64,000 bases of DNA from Fragum whitleyi (lineage: Eukaryota; Mollusca; Bivalvia; Cardiida; Cardiidae). Under the pieces are notes generated by a model. That model was not told the origin of the DNA and made no database searches. It worked only from the letters and a program-made list of their open reading frames with translations. The stretch spans positions 36,166,457 to 36,230,456 of the forward strand of contig OX411544.1 of NCBI GenBank assembly GCA_948146395.1, given 5' to 3'. Within the stretch, counting starts at the first letter, position 1. The number at the start of each line of letters is the position of its first letter. A program made the translations under genes and the position numbers. Of the stretch, positions 36,501 through 42,899 are shown piece after piece.

Positions 36501-37502
36501 AGAATAGAAATATAGTGCGGTTTTATTGACTTGAATCTGACCCCTGCTATTTAGATGAATAAAAATCTGATTATTCCTACTCGGCTTTGCACGTGCTTTC
36601 ATAGGAATGAATAACAAACGATTTTGAATGTATTATACATTTTGCTAATTGATAAAATATGTCGGTAATTGTTATTTAAGCATGTTTTCCATAGAGGTCA
36701 AATTCGGGTCAAATTAATCAGGCTATACCACGGCGGAAATCACGTGACACAAGAATTGAATCGTCAATAACATTGTTAAATATATCACCAATTCGAATTC
36801 GATTTAAACAGAGATGTGGACAAATTACAGTGATTTGCTGGATGTGGCAGCTCTTTTAAATATATATGCTGATAAAAACGTTACTGACAACCAAGTAAAA
36901 ATTTACTTGGTATGCTGGTGAAATTTTTATCAGCAGATTATCAAAGATCTACAACAATCAACAAATTCCACGGCAATTGTCCACCTTCTCAGGTTCATGT
37001 TTTCCCAAATCGATCAAGTATTCACAGATTTATTGAAAAAAAGTCGAAAAAAAGGGTCACGTGATTCCCCGCAAGAATACAGAATAGCAAGATTTCTGAT
37101 TAATTATTAGTCCATCATCCGAATCCTCATCAAACGTTGAAGTTTTTCTTATAATTCATAAGCAAAGAAAAATTATTAGTTTGACGACCTACCCTTTAAA
37201 TAGGAAACAATTTGTAATCCATCATCAACCATGGTACCATTATTATTGTCCTCAAGTCGTCTACATCCGTAGCAAATGCTGTTGTTCTTGTCATACAATA
37301 TACTGTTACAGTGATCGTTATTCTCACACAAGGCGGCGCACCCTATTGTACTTTGTGAAGGCTTGTTGATAATCCGATCCGATACGTTGCATAGTTTTCC
37401 TCCTCCGTATTTTCGAAAAATACCAAATTGCATCGTACACTCAGCACCCGCCGAAAAAAGTAACAGCCACTGGAAAAGACCGTTAGATAAAGAACGACTC
37501 AT
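13566..37502 (-). CDS. Secreted PAN/Apple-like plus fibrinogen-related domain protein (whole gene, five exons)
   Basis: Joining 37502-37193, 27739-27597, 24938-24818, 20108-19944 and 13801-13566 on the minus strand gives 975 nt (324 residues plus stop) with no internal stop. Every junction is GT-AG, and intron phases are 1, 0, 1 and 1. Residues 1-21 are a signal peptide, about 22-83 a cysteine-rich PAN/Apple-like domain and about 114-324 a FReD of normal length. Secreted FReD proteins of molluscs (FREP, ficolin and techylectin-like) bind carbohydrate or acetyl ligands and serve as immune recognition lectins; that role is inferred here. The PAN-like start with one FReD is unlike the immunoglobulin-type FREPs of snails. 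Additional small exons inside the long introns cannot be excluded, but the phases already fit. Introns are about 9.5, 2.7, 4.7 and 6.1 kb. Confidence 0.88.
14068..14348 (+). mobile_element. Full-length tRNA-derived SINE with 14-bp target duplication
   Basis: The 281-bp element starts with a tRNA-like head: acceptor arms GCCGCCG and CGGCGGC, A box TAGCGCAGTTGG, anticodon-loop CTGTCAA (GTC, aspartate-like) and B box GGTTCGATCC. An unrelated body follows and it ends in TCAA repeats. It is flanked by a perfect 14-bp direct repeat TTCATTGCATATTA at 14054-14067 and 14349-14362, the expected product of LINE-driven insertion. The head has three extra bases before the A box, so it is not a normal functional tRNA gene. 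Confidence 0.95.
15081..15215 (+). promoter_or_regulatory. Tandem CCAAT plus TCACGTGA E-box module
   Basis: A unit of about 69 bp is repeated twice. Each begins GCCAATCACGTGATCTGCTT, which fuses a CCAAT box to a perfect palindromic E-box (15086-15093 and 15155-15162). TCACGTGA is the class bound by USF and TFEB/MITF-type factors. A possible first exon follows: ATG at 15445 opens 15 codons ending in TAA directly in front of a consensus donor GTGAGT at 15493. No downstream plus-strand exon was found. Confidence 0.35.
16000..16345. repeat. Diverged 145-bp tandem repeat
   Basis: CATGGAAAAGGGGCC-type boxes occur at 16045, 16191 and (weaker) 16336. The sequence between them is alignable, including CTCCTCC...CATTTATGGA. 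This resembles a worn Pearl-like core without recognisable ends. Confidence 0.6.
17941..19325 (-). mobile_element. Pearl-like element in reverse orientation, 156-bp tandem core
   Basis: Read on the minus strand it starts at about 19325, after a T run, with the palindrome ATGCTCTCCGAAGGGAGAGCAT. A CCGT/GTCC microsatellite follows (19229-19280), then two units of about 160 bp (18770-19070) and four units of exactly 156 bp (GATAGCTAT boxes at 18220, 18376, 18532 and 18688). It ends with the hairpin GCCGTCCTTGACGGC-like sequence and CTCTTG at 17941. The layout equals that of the 52164-54695 element although the sequence differs. Confidence 0.75.
19944..20108 (-). CDS. FReD gene exon 4
   Basis: Encodes residues 192-247 of the fibrinogen domain. 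The acceptor is TTTTTTTCTAG at 20109 and the donor GTACGA begins at 19943. Recognisable FReD blocks are LEKLTQIL after the FWFG end of exon 3, ELRIDLELEMEKPTKYSVYR, the EDDKYRLHVGNFSG block and the expected phase-1 exit inside its last glycine codon. Confidence 0.92.
20455..22320 (-). mobile_element. Pearl-like element in reverse orientation with about ten diverged tandem units
   Basis: Read on the minus strand the head at 22320 begins TTTTTTAGCTTCACTGATCG, with a GGCCAGCGAGCTATTG arm, then CGTGCTTCCGTGCGTGCG. The core runs to about 20455 as units of about 150-170 bp marked on the plus strand by GCCCCGCCCTGCCACGCC and AAGTTTCATTGA-like boxes. The units are heavily diverged. No 3' hairpin is evident. 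Confidence 0.65.
23185..23410. mobile_element. MITE, GGGCCCGTTTTACTAAA family, copy 1 (left end worn)
   Basis: Shares TTTTGCCTTGCAATATCTCAT, a central palindrome of CGTCTTATGAAGACG type and the right end GATGTTTAGTAAAACAGGTCCC with copies at 24972-25207 and 42486-42727. Confidence 0.7.
23551..23684. mobile_element. Foldback MITE, GAACGCAGGGC family, best copy
   Basis: The left arm GGGCCCTGCCCTACGTTC pairs with the right GAACGCAGGGC. Further in, ACGGTGCAAGCAGTT pairs with AACTGTTTGCACTGT, and TTTGCACG with CGTGCAAA at the centre. Related copies lie at 7985, 22890 and 42760. Confidence 0.65.
24102..24470. mobile_element. Mariner-type MITE
   Basis: The left end TACGAGGGGCTGTCAAAAAG and the right end, reverse-complemented TACGAGGGGGTATCAAAAAA, are terminal inverted repeats of about 32 bp of the kind seen in mariner elements, flanked by TA. 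The 369-bp interior has no transposase, so it is a deletion derivative. A 147-codon open frame on the minus strand across it shows no family motif. Confidence 0.75.
24818..24938 (-). CDS. FReD gene exon 3
   Basis: A short 121-nt exon encoding residues 152-192. The acceptor TTTATTTAG precedes 24938 and the donor GTAAGA begins at 24817. It opens with IFQR, continues after the GGGWT end of exon 2, and carries FYRDWDTYKRGFG and FWFG, the standard FReD blocks. The six residues normally reading aspartate-glycine-serine-valine before the phenylalanine are replaced by an altered stretch, EVHYYPHTNQSGC, with an extra cysteine. Entry phase 0 and exit phase 1 match both neighbours. Confidence 0.9.
24972..25207. 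mobile_element. MITE, GGGCCCGTTTTACTAAA family, copy 2
   Basis: Begins GGGCCCGTTTACTAAAC and ends GTTTAGTAAAACAGGCCC. The interior shares GATCGTAAG and a central CGATTCCAAT palindrome with the other copies. About 236 bp, non-coding. Confidence 0.85.
25711..26003. repeat. Tandem duplication of about 146 bp
   Basis: CAAGTGTGAAGCTACCGT starts both units (about 25711 and 25858). Each later contains GGGGGTGTC...TACCAATCCTTTAGT and GACACAACGACAAAAATTCA. The GGGGGTGTCAAAAAAGTACC part resembles a mariner end. Confidence 0.8.
26395..26632 (+). repeat. Dispersed repeat, also at 41095-41345 in reverse
   Basis: The stretch from CTTTTCCTGTTTTACAAAAT to AGCAGGGATTAAACAGCAA is found again inverted at 41095-41345 with few differences, including AAATTGCTTGTCAGAAGCAT. 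Confidence 0.8.
26735..26899. mobile_element. Foldback MITE, AAGGTAGTGGACCCGTA family, copy 3
   Basis: Starts TTAAGGTAGTGGACCCGTA and ends GATCTTCTACCTTAA; the centre GAGGTTTCCTAATGAAAATC folds on itself. The cleanest of the three copies. Confidence 0.75.
27291..27558. repeat. (GA)n microsatellite, (TC)n on the FReD coding strand
   Basis: About 260 bp of interrupted GA repeats ending in a G run (27547-27558). It makes long spurious open frames in several phases. On the FReD strand it is a polypyrimidine tract starting about 40 nt inside intron 2. Confidence 0.97.
27597..27739 (-). CDS. FReD gene exon 2: start of the fibrinogen domain
   Basis: Encodes residues 104-151. The acceptor CGCGAAG lies just before 27739 and the donor GTATGT begins at 27596. 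It opens with two bases completing codon 104 (phase 1, matching exon 1). It contains the first FReD cysteine in CLDILNAKPDAQSGIY, the second in VCDMETDGGGWT, and stops at the end of GGGWT, a usual FReD exon boundary. A short linker (residues 104-114) joins it to the PAN-like domain. Confidence 0.93.
28023..29690. other. Intron 1 stretch without recognised features
   Basis: AT-rich sequence. An ATAGTACTGTTGG-like segment of about 60 bp is repeated directly at 29535-29640 (CTAAAGTAATACTGTTGG twice). Nothing else was recognised. Confidence 0.55.
29695..31245. mobile_element. Pearl-like tandem block ending in GACGGACGACG head
   Basis: Units of about 125-150 bp carry TTGACCC, CGAACTTGTCC, ATCAAGATAATCATTCTGACC and TTTTCAGGTT boxes. 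The right edge at 31196-31245 has the GACGACGGACGACGC tract that marks the head of these elements, so it probably reads on the minus strand. A worn fragment of the same family lies at 45450-45600. Confidence 0.65.
30580..31190. repeat. 126-bp near-identical tandem units
   Basis: Within the larger block, CAGTTTGACCCATTTTCG recurs at 30706, 30832, 30958 and 31084, an exact 126-bp period. Because 126 is divisible by three, the minus strand stays open over several units (30567-30860, 30945-31250), which is not evidence for a gene. Confidence 0.9.
31265..31614. repeat. Direct duplication of about 191 bp in tandem
   Basis: AGCCAGATAATCATTTCTCT (31265) and AGCCAAATAATTATTCCTCT (31457) begin two similar units, both containing GTACATTGTAAGCATTGTTG and ending in a TATTNATGGA motif. 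Confidence 0.8.
32403..32630 (-). pseudogene. LINE reverse-transcriptase C-terminal fragment
   Basis: About 75 codons on the minus strand show the zinc-binding tail found after the reverse transcriptase in many animal LINEs: CNLC, then GDEYHYLFVC, giving C-x2-C-x9-H-x4-C, followed by FNIERKIVIPPFY. A leucine-rich end and stop follow near 32403. No reverse-transcriptase core is present upstream, so it is a truncated, dead copy inside FReD intron 1. LINEs of this kind may have mobilised the SINEs, but no shared 3' end was seen. Confidence 0.7.
32706..33723 (-). pseudogene. Tc1-like transposase, broken
   Basis: Translating the minus strand from ATG at 33723 follows the whole of a Tc1-type transposase of about 340 residues, but across stops and frameshifts. 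The N-terminal paired-like DNA-binding region begins MQRLSEVERRKA, followed by the RVTERVKDRRRS linker. The catalytic domain shows FFTDESRF (first Asp), QQDNARPNVT (second Asp) and SPDITPNKQFWDKLDRR. In the last motif the catalytic glutamate is lysine. Stops occur early (after RRKA) and frame changes near 33320 and 33030. The copy is rich in CpG compared with its surroundings. Terminal inverted repeats were not identified. It lies in FReD intron 1. Confidence 0.9.
33850..34430. other. Intron 1 stretch without recognised features
   Basis: No family motif in the open frames at 33806-34012 and 34205-34390, and no clear repeat. Confidence 0.5.
34684..34845. mobile_element. 162-bp near-perfect foldback element
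   Basis: AGAATAATCGTTTGTTT at the left end is matched by AAACAAACGATTATTCT at the right. Inside, GATCGATTAATATTTCATT pairs with AATGAAATATAAATCGATC, and CACTCGTGGCTCTGCCACTC closes the hairpin. A flanking segment (34435-34530) is shared with 10965-11045 and, inverted, with 40560-40650, so the full mobile unit may be larger. Confidence 0.8.
34890..35610. mobile_element. Tandem block of about 170-bp units with GCCGACACCC-type head
   Basis: Four diverged units carry AATGCCACAGTAATGAATCT-like boxes near 34945, 35125, 35290 and 35460. The right edge GAAGCCAACGCCGACACCC followed by GGTGAGAGGAATAGCCTCC resembles the head of a Pearl-like element in reverse. Confidence 0.5.
36867..36935. repeat. 69-bp foldback
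   Basis: TGCTGATAAAAA pairs with TTTTTATCAGCA, with the inner palindrome CCAAGTAAAAATTTACTTGG. It lies in FReD intron 1, 260 bp beyond the exon 1 donor. Confidence 0.7.
37193..37502 (-). CDS. FReD gene exon 1: signal peptide and PAN/Apple-like domain
   Basis: ATG at 37502-37500 opens residues 1-103 plus one base. Residues 8-20 form a hydrophobic core (GLFQWLLLFSAGA), so the product should enter the secretory route, with cleavage near residue 21. Seven cysteines follow at 22, 38, 55, 59, 65, 77 and 80; the part GCAALCENNDHCNSILY is the characteristic central helix of PAN/Apple domains, which mediate protein or carbohydrate contacts. The donor GTAGGT begins at 37192, splitting after the first base of codon 104. 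Without splicing the frame runs on only to a stop at 37176. I chose this ATG because it sits right at the hydrophobic stretch. A weak AATTTATAC lies about 45 nt upstream. Confidence 0.85.
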
Positions 37503-37559
37503 TCAAATCACTGGCAAGTCGTTGGAAACCTGCGTCAGTGAGTATAAATTTACGCCGTG

Positions 37560-38000
37560 ACTTATGGTTTTAAGTAGACCAAGGACATAAAAGCCTGTAA
37601 GAAAGACAATGATCTTCTGCTCAATGTAAAGATTTTGGCAATATTTTTAAACAGACATTGCCACCGAGTTCCGCCACGAACTCAAACAACTACACAACCT
37701 GATCCAAATGTTGATTATATATACATTTAAGAATATTATGAAATAGGAACGATGGGCAATTCTAGAATGATTTTGGTACGAAATTGCACGAGTGGTATGA
37801 GTTTGGAATGAAATTGAAGGAAGGTACTATAATTTGAACGAAATTAAACGATATCATTAGAAAACAATTCGAAATCGTTCAAGACGACCAATATTTAATT
37901 CAGATCAGATCGATAAAATCATTCTACGATTTTATTGGCTGTGATGATTTTTATGTGTATGATTTGTCCACGAAGACACAAAACCAGAAAAAAGACGTAT
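37560..38000. other. 5' flank of the FReD gene
   Basis: Probable promoter side of the minus-strand gene. No strong TATA or initiator was identified beyond an AATTTATAC at about 37547-37555. The region 37770-37850 has imperfect GGAATGAAATTG-like repeats. Confidence 0.4.
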
Positions 38001-38006
38001 AATCTA

Positions 38007-38082
38007 TTAAGGGGATGTAATACACATCGCTAATTTTGTTCGTTTTGAACAAAATTAGCGATATTGGATTTACCCCCTTTAA
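38007..38082. repeat. 76-bp palindromic element
   Basis: Perfect inner arms of 16 bp (ATCGCTAATTTTGTTC at 38026-38041 and its complement at 38047-38062) around a 5-nt loop. The outer arms TTAAGGGG and CCCCCTTTAA extend the foldback. Confidence 0.8.
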
Positions 38083-41000
38083 TTTCACCCAAAAGTCACC
38101 CAACACACTCTTTTAATTTCATTCTAAAATCATACTAAATAATCCATCTTGTCAATTTCATGATGTTGTTAACTGTGCTAAATATACGGGGGATAATCCA
38201 GAAATTCGCACAATGGGCTTATTTATATAACTTTGGCATTTCTAGTATATAAGGTCTATCACGGTCCCTTTATATACATGTATATTGAAAGTCCCTGGGT
38301 GTATATATAAATTTGTGCGTGCAGTCAGTATCTACGGAGATTATTATACTTTAAACATGTTTCAAAGAGTTTTTACGGACACTGAATGTTTGAATTAGAC
38401 TAAATATTCGAGTGAATAGACGTCACGCACGGTAATACTTAACATTTGAAATCGTATGTCTCCCGTCAAGTTCAATCTGCCTTTTCTTCCATACCTATAA
38501 GTTCTGTTCTTTATACCAAATGAACAACAAGAAAGCATACTGTTAAAGAATATTTGTTAGGTAAACTTGGGGAAATCAAATTCTCGTTGAATTAAGTTTC
38601 TTTGTCACAAAAAATAGTTTGTGAAAAATGTTGAGAATGTTTAGATTTGCGCAAGAAGGCTCATCAATTTAGAATATGAACTAGGACAGTCAGTGAAATA
38701 AGAAACAATAAAGAGAGATTTAACAATTCAAAAGTTATAAAACATCAAATTTTAGCGAAAAATTTCACAAAGTTTTCTGAATATCTTTATCAATAATTGA
38801 TAAAATTTTGTAAATTTTCAAAATAAAAATATTTTTTTCTAGTTTTCCATAATGTGGGCCAAAATAACAATACGCCATATGCAACAAAATAAAAAGTGAA
38901 AATCTGTGTGGACACAATTTCTTCATTACGCGATTTTTATAGCCAGTTTTCAAAATGTTTCGCTGCAGCGTGTCATGAGTATGAGTATCATAAATCATTT
39001 TATATTTTTGAAATATTATTTTTTCGTTCAATCACCTAGAAAGACTTCGTATGGATATATTTGAAAATATAAAAAAAATATTAAGATTTGTTTGTGTGGA
39101 CATACTTCTCAAAAACGTATTTGTTTTTGAACATCTTACGTAATTACATTGCGCTCTTGCCATTTTTTTAGCAATCAATGACAATAAGATTAAAGCTGAC
39201 TGATGATAAACTTGCTTTCTGCGGGAAAAAATATATGCCTATTTACTCGGTTTATTACTAATGTAGCAACTTAAAATGAATAAGCATGGCAAAATCAATA
39301 TGCGATAAACAAGAAGCGCTTCAGAAAAGTTCGTGGTGTAGTAACGTCTAAATAGCAAATCGACGTTACAAAATGTTTAGTACTAGCGTGCGCGACGTTA
39401 TAGTGACCTGTCGCCTACACCAAAATGTGAATTCCTTAAATTTTTCGAATTTTGTCACAATAATGAATTATTCACCAACCAAAACATTTCAGATCACTAA
39501 GACAAAAATATTCTTATGTCATAAAGAGAACTTTTTCTTAAGAGACCGCGGATATCCAAAGAGGGTCAAGCTTAATTAGAGGATCAAGAGTGGTATAATG
39601 GAGTTTCAACGAGCGAACTCGTCTAATTGATGTTCATTATTTATCAAATACAAAGGTCCTGAATCTAGGTCTCCTCTTCACTACAAATACTATTCATAAA
39701 GAATCTGTACACACATTTAAATTCAAAGCGTAATTTTGGTACTTTCTGCAATATGATGTATAAGCCGCAGAAAGGCATGCGGGCAAATCAAGACATTGTA
39801 GAAAAGAGTATATAATGACGTCGCATTTGATGTTCTTGCTCCCCGACCTTCGTGAAAGGTCTATGTTTATGAATGGTCACTATACAGCTGCATTATAACT
39901 TATTAATCCGAGAATTTCCACATTCATTACACAAATGTTGCATTAAATGAATGTTTTATTTACATTTTGATAGTCAACTTTTCTGCAGTTTTATAACCCC
40001 ATTTAACGAATTTCTGGATCAACCCTCGTGCTAACTTTTCCGTTTGCCTGTCTTCACAGACCAATCAAGCACCTTTACAACCTACACCAGCAAATAAAAC
40101 CGTGTAATAATGTGATCGATTTGAACGGAATATTGAAATATTTCAATCAAAGCGTTTTTTTGAACGGTTCCGGCGGTTTGAGTGATTGGATTGAGTCTTT
40201 GAAATGCATGTAAACGAAGCGAGTGATTTAGAATGATTTGATCTATGTGAAAGTCATTTTACCCATTTAACCATTTTAAAACTGGTGATTTGGCTGTCGT
40301 CATAAATTCTAAATGCATTGTTGAGCAAAGATCCTATCTAAGACAGAATCTTCAATTTAACCCCCCCCCCCCCCCCCGTAACATAGATTTTCAACGATTT
40401 TAATCTAAGCCACATAAGATATAGATAGAGGATGATCGTTTGTTTCAGTGTAAGATCGATTTATATTTCATTTGAAGTGAATTAACCAAGAGCCATATTA
40501 TCACGAGTGACGTTGATGACATCAAATAGGTTGAAATGAACAAAAGCGGGAAATAAATCTTAATAATCTCACTGGTAAGGCTGTGAGTTTATCAAAATGA
40601 TAATCTACCTTAATATCTCGATAAACTACCGAAAAACATTAAAGATACCATGACATCGAATTGCTACTAACTAGCGGTCAATATTTTTTATATATCTAAT
40701 TCGAACCTTCATGATGTTACTGGCTGTAGCATGAAAATATCAATTGATCTTCCTTTTGATAATGATATTGCACGTCAACCGAAAAGATAATTTTCATAAA
40801 TCTCCTTAAATCTTGAAGCAATTTATACTCAAATTTCACATTGGACTCATAATTGTACCGACAAAAAAACACAGAAGGTAAGTTGCGTAATTGTTTATCT
40901 GCGACACCGCATATTCAAACAATGCCCTAACTTTTAGCGCCACAAGAGTTTTCGGTTTTTATGAACCGAACATCTAAGTTTAAAAACTGTAAGGATATGC

Positions 41001-41090
41001 ATTTGTCTTGGTGGTGATTTATTTTCTTACATCAGAAATTTTTAGAGACACGAATAAGAACCCACCTTTAAAGAGGATTCCTTTGATTGT
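38083..41090. other. No recognisable gene
   Basis: AT-rich sequence with a C run at 40363-40377 and a partial GATCGATTTATATTTCATT repeat at 40436-40520, continuing to 40650. Open frames at 38765-39031 and 39373-39579 show no family features. Confidence 0.55.
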
Positions 41091-41094
41091 TGCG

Positions 41095-41345
41095 AAGCTT
41101 ATGTCGCATTTTATTGAACCCTTTGCTGTTTAATCCCTGCTTTTTACGTGCCTGTTATTATATGGTTGAGAAAACATTGTGAAAAAAGAAGAAAATGCTT
41201 CTGACAAGCAATTTCTTCTTTTTCTACACTATTTTCTACCCTACAGAATGGTTATTTTTCAAATTAAATCCACTTTTAATTTTCGTCTGCAAAACCTTTG
41301 GACCCAGGTCCAAAATTTTGTAAAACAGGAAAGGGTTAAACTCTA
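41095..41345 (-). repeat. Dispersed repeat, inverted copy of 26395-26632
   Basis: Matches the 26.4-26.6 kb segment in reverse complement, from CCCTGCTTTTTACGTGCCTG to the GGTCCAAAATTTTGTAAAAC end. Confidence 0.8.
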
Positions 41346-41665
41346 CTTTGAAGCAAATTTATATCATTTATATTCACAAACAATGTTGCTTATTTTTACA
41401 CAAAGCTTTAAATCAATAAATGCTGAAATACACTTACAACACCGTAATTAGCCATTCTCTTAATTTGACCCCCTTTTCTTTCAAGTTTTTCAATCCTCTT
41501 TATCTTTTGTGCCGTTATTTTGGTATTTTTGCAATTTCGCGTCTTCCAGAGCCTTTACATAAACGCACGTGGAGTTGAATGCCAATTTTGTAATCTGACT
41601 AAGTTCTTTCCATTATTATCTGTAGGCGTGTCTAAGTACTTATTCTTATAATTCACGAGTGGCCC

Positions 41666-41911
41666 GTCATATGGAAAGGGACCATCCTTGTAGTGCGAAA
41701 AGTATCGGTTCTAGTCAGACTGCGCGGAAAGCGCAGGCTGGGTATGGTCGAATCTTTTCGTAAAATTCATATTTTCTGATTCCGGAATGACAAATCGAAA
41801 TAAGCTTTGAAATGTGACCTCTGGTTGATTTCTGCAGTATCAAATCTCATTTACAAACATTTGATTTACAAAGTACCCAAAGGGTCCCTTTTCACCAGGC
41901 GGGTCACATAT
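41666..41911. mobile_element. MITE, TATGTGACCCGTCAC family, copy 2
   Basis: Right end GGGTCCCTTTTCACCAGGCG followed by GGTCACATAT; the left end GTGGCCCGTCATATGGAAAG is worn. The inner palindrome GTCAGACTGCGCGGAAAGCG matches copy 1. Confidence 0.7.
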
Positions 41912-42485
41912 ATCATTTTTTTGTTTTATAGGCGTTCCAGTTATTTATAAAACGACTATATTCCCGCCTTTGAGCATTCAATGTGCTGTGTTTGAAGTAC
42001 GTTTGCTCAATTAGGTAAAAAAGACGGGAAATAAGAACTTATTTAAATTTTCATATGACCTAATTCAAATTTGTTTGACCTTATTTGTGGCAAAGAAACG
42101 CTTAAAAGAGCTCTTTGAAATATTGATCAAACGAATCTTGTAGTTAAAATTATTAGATGTCAAGGTATTTTTCTTTCTTTATTGAAATTTTTTATTTTAT
42201 TTCTTTTCTTTTTTTTAAAAAAAGAAAGTCCTAAAAAGTACAAAATTTCATTTGGGAGAGACTTATTATCTCGTGCCCCTCCCGCCGATGCTTTACGTTT
42301 TCGTTCTTGCGTAATTGCGTGCGTCCATTCTAATTTCAGAGGGCTACGTTCCTGTTAACTCAAAAAGCAAATAAAAGAAAAAAGAATTATTATTATTTGC
42401 AGAATTATTTGGCTGAATTTCTACGATAAAATCGTGCTTATTGAGTACTTTCTGGTGGAAAATAGGCCGTTTATCACAGACACAT

Positions 42486-42727
42486 GGGGCCCGTTTTACT
42501 AAACAACTTACGAAATAATTGATCGTAAGTCAAAATCACAAACCGTACCTGGTGTTTTTATTCATTGTTAGATTTTGCCTTGCAATATCTCATAAGAATC
42601 GTCTTTAGAAGACGATTCCAATGAGATATTGCATGGCATAATTCGATTTTTAATTACTACTGTACGACCAACTTAAATTTTTGACTTACGCAAAAATGAT
42701 CGTAAGATGTTTAGTAAAACGGGCCCC
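42486..42727. mobile_element. MITE, GGGCCCGTTTTACTAAA family, copy 3 (cleanest)
   Basis: Terminal inverted repeats GGGGCCCGTTTTACTAAACA and its complement at the right end, continuing through GATCGTAAG. A central palindrome ATCGTCTTTAGAAGACGAT lies within it. Length 242 bp. Confidence 0.9.
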
Positions 42728-42759
42728 ATGATTCCTAAAAACAACTGTCCTGTCTTCAG

Positions 42760-42890
42760 GATGACAAAATGGCGAAAGCTGTCAGCAAATTGTACCCCGC
42801 TTTGAGCGAGTATTTTAGTGCACAGCGGCTAATGATTTGCAGGTATTTTGCACCGTTTTCTCATTTTGAACGCAGGTTTGTTTGCAAGGT
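42760..42890. mobile_element. Foldback MITE remnant (GAACGCAGG family)
   Basis: Contains ACAAAATGGCGAAAGCTGT, TTGTACCCCGCTTTGAGCG and TTGCACCGTTTTCTCATTTT before GAACGCAGG, like the 23551-23684 copy. Confidence 0.45.
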
Positions 42891-42899
42891 AGGGGTTTA

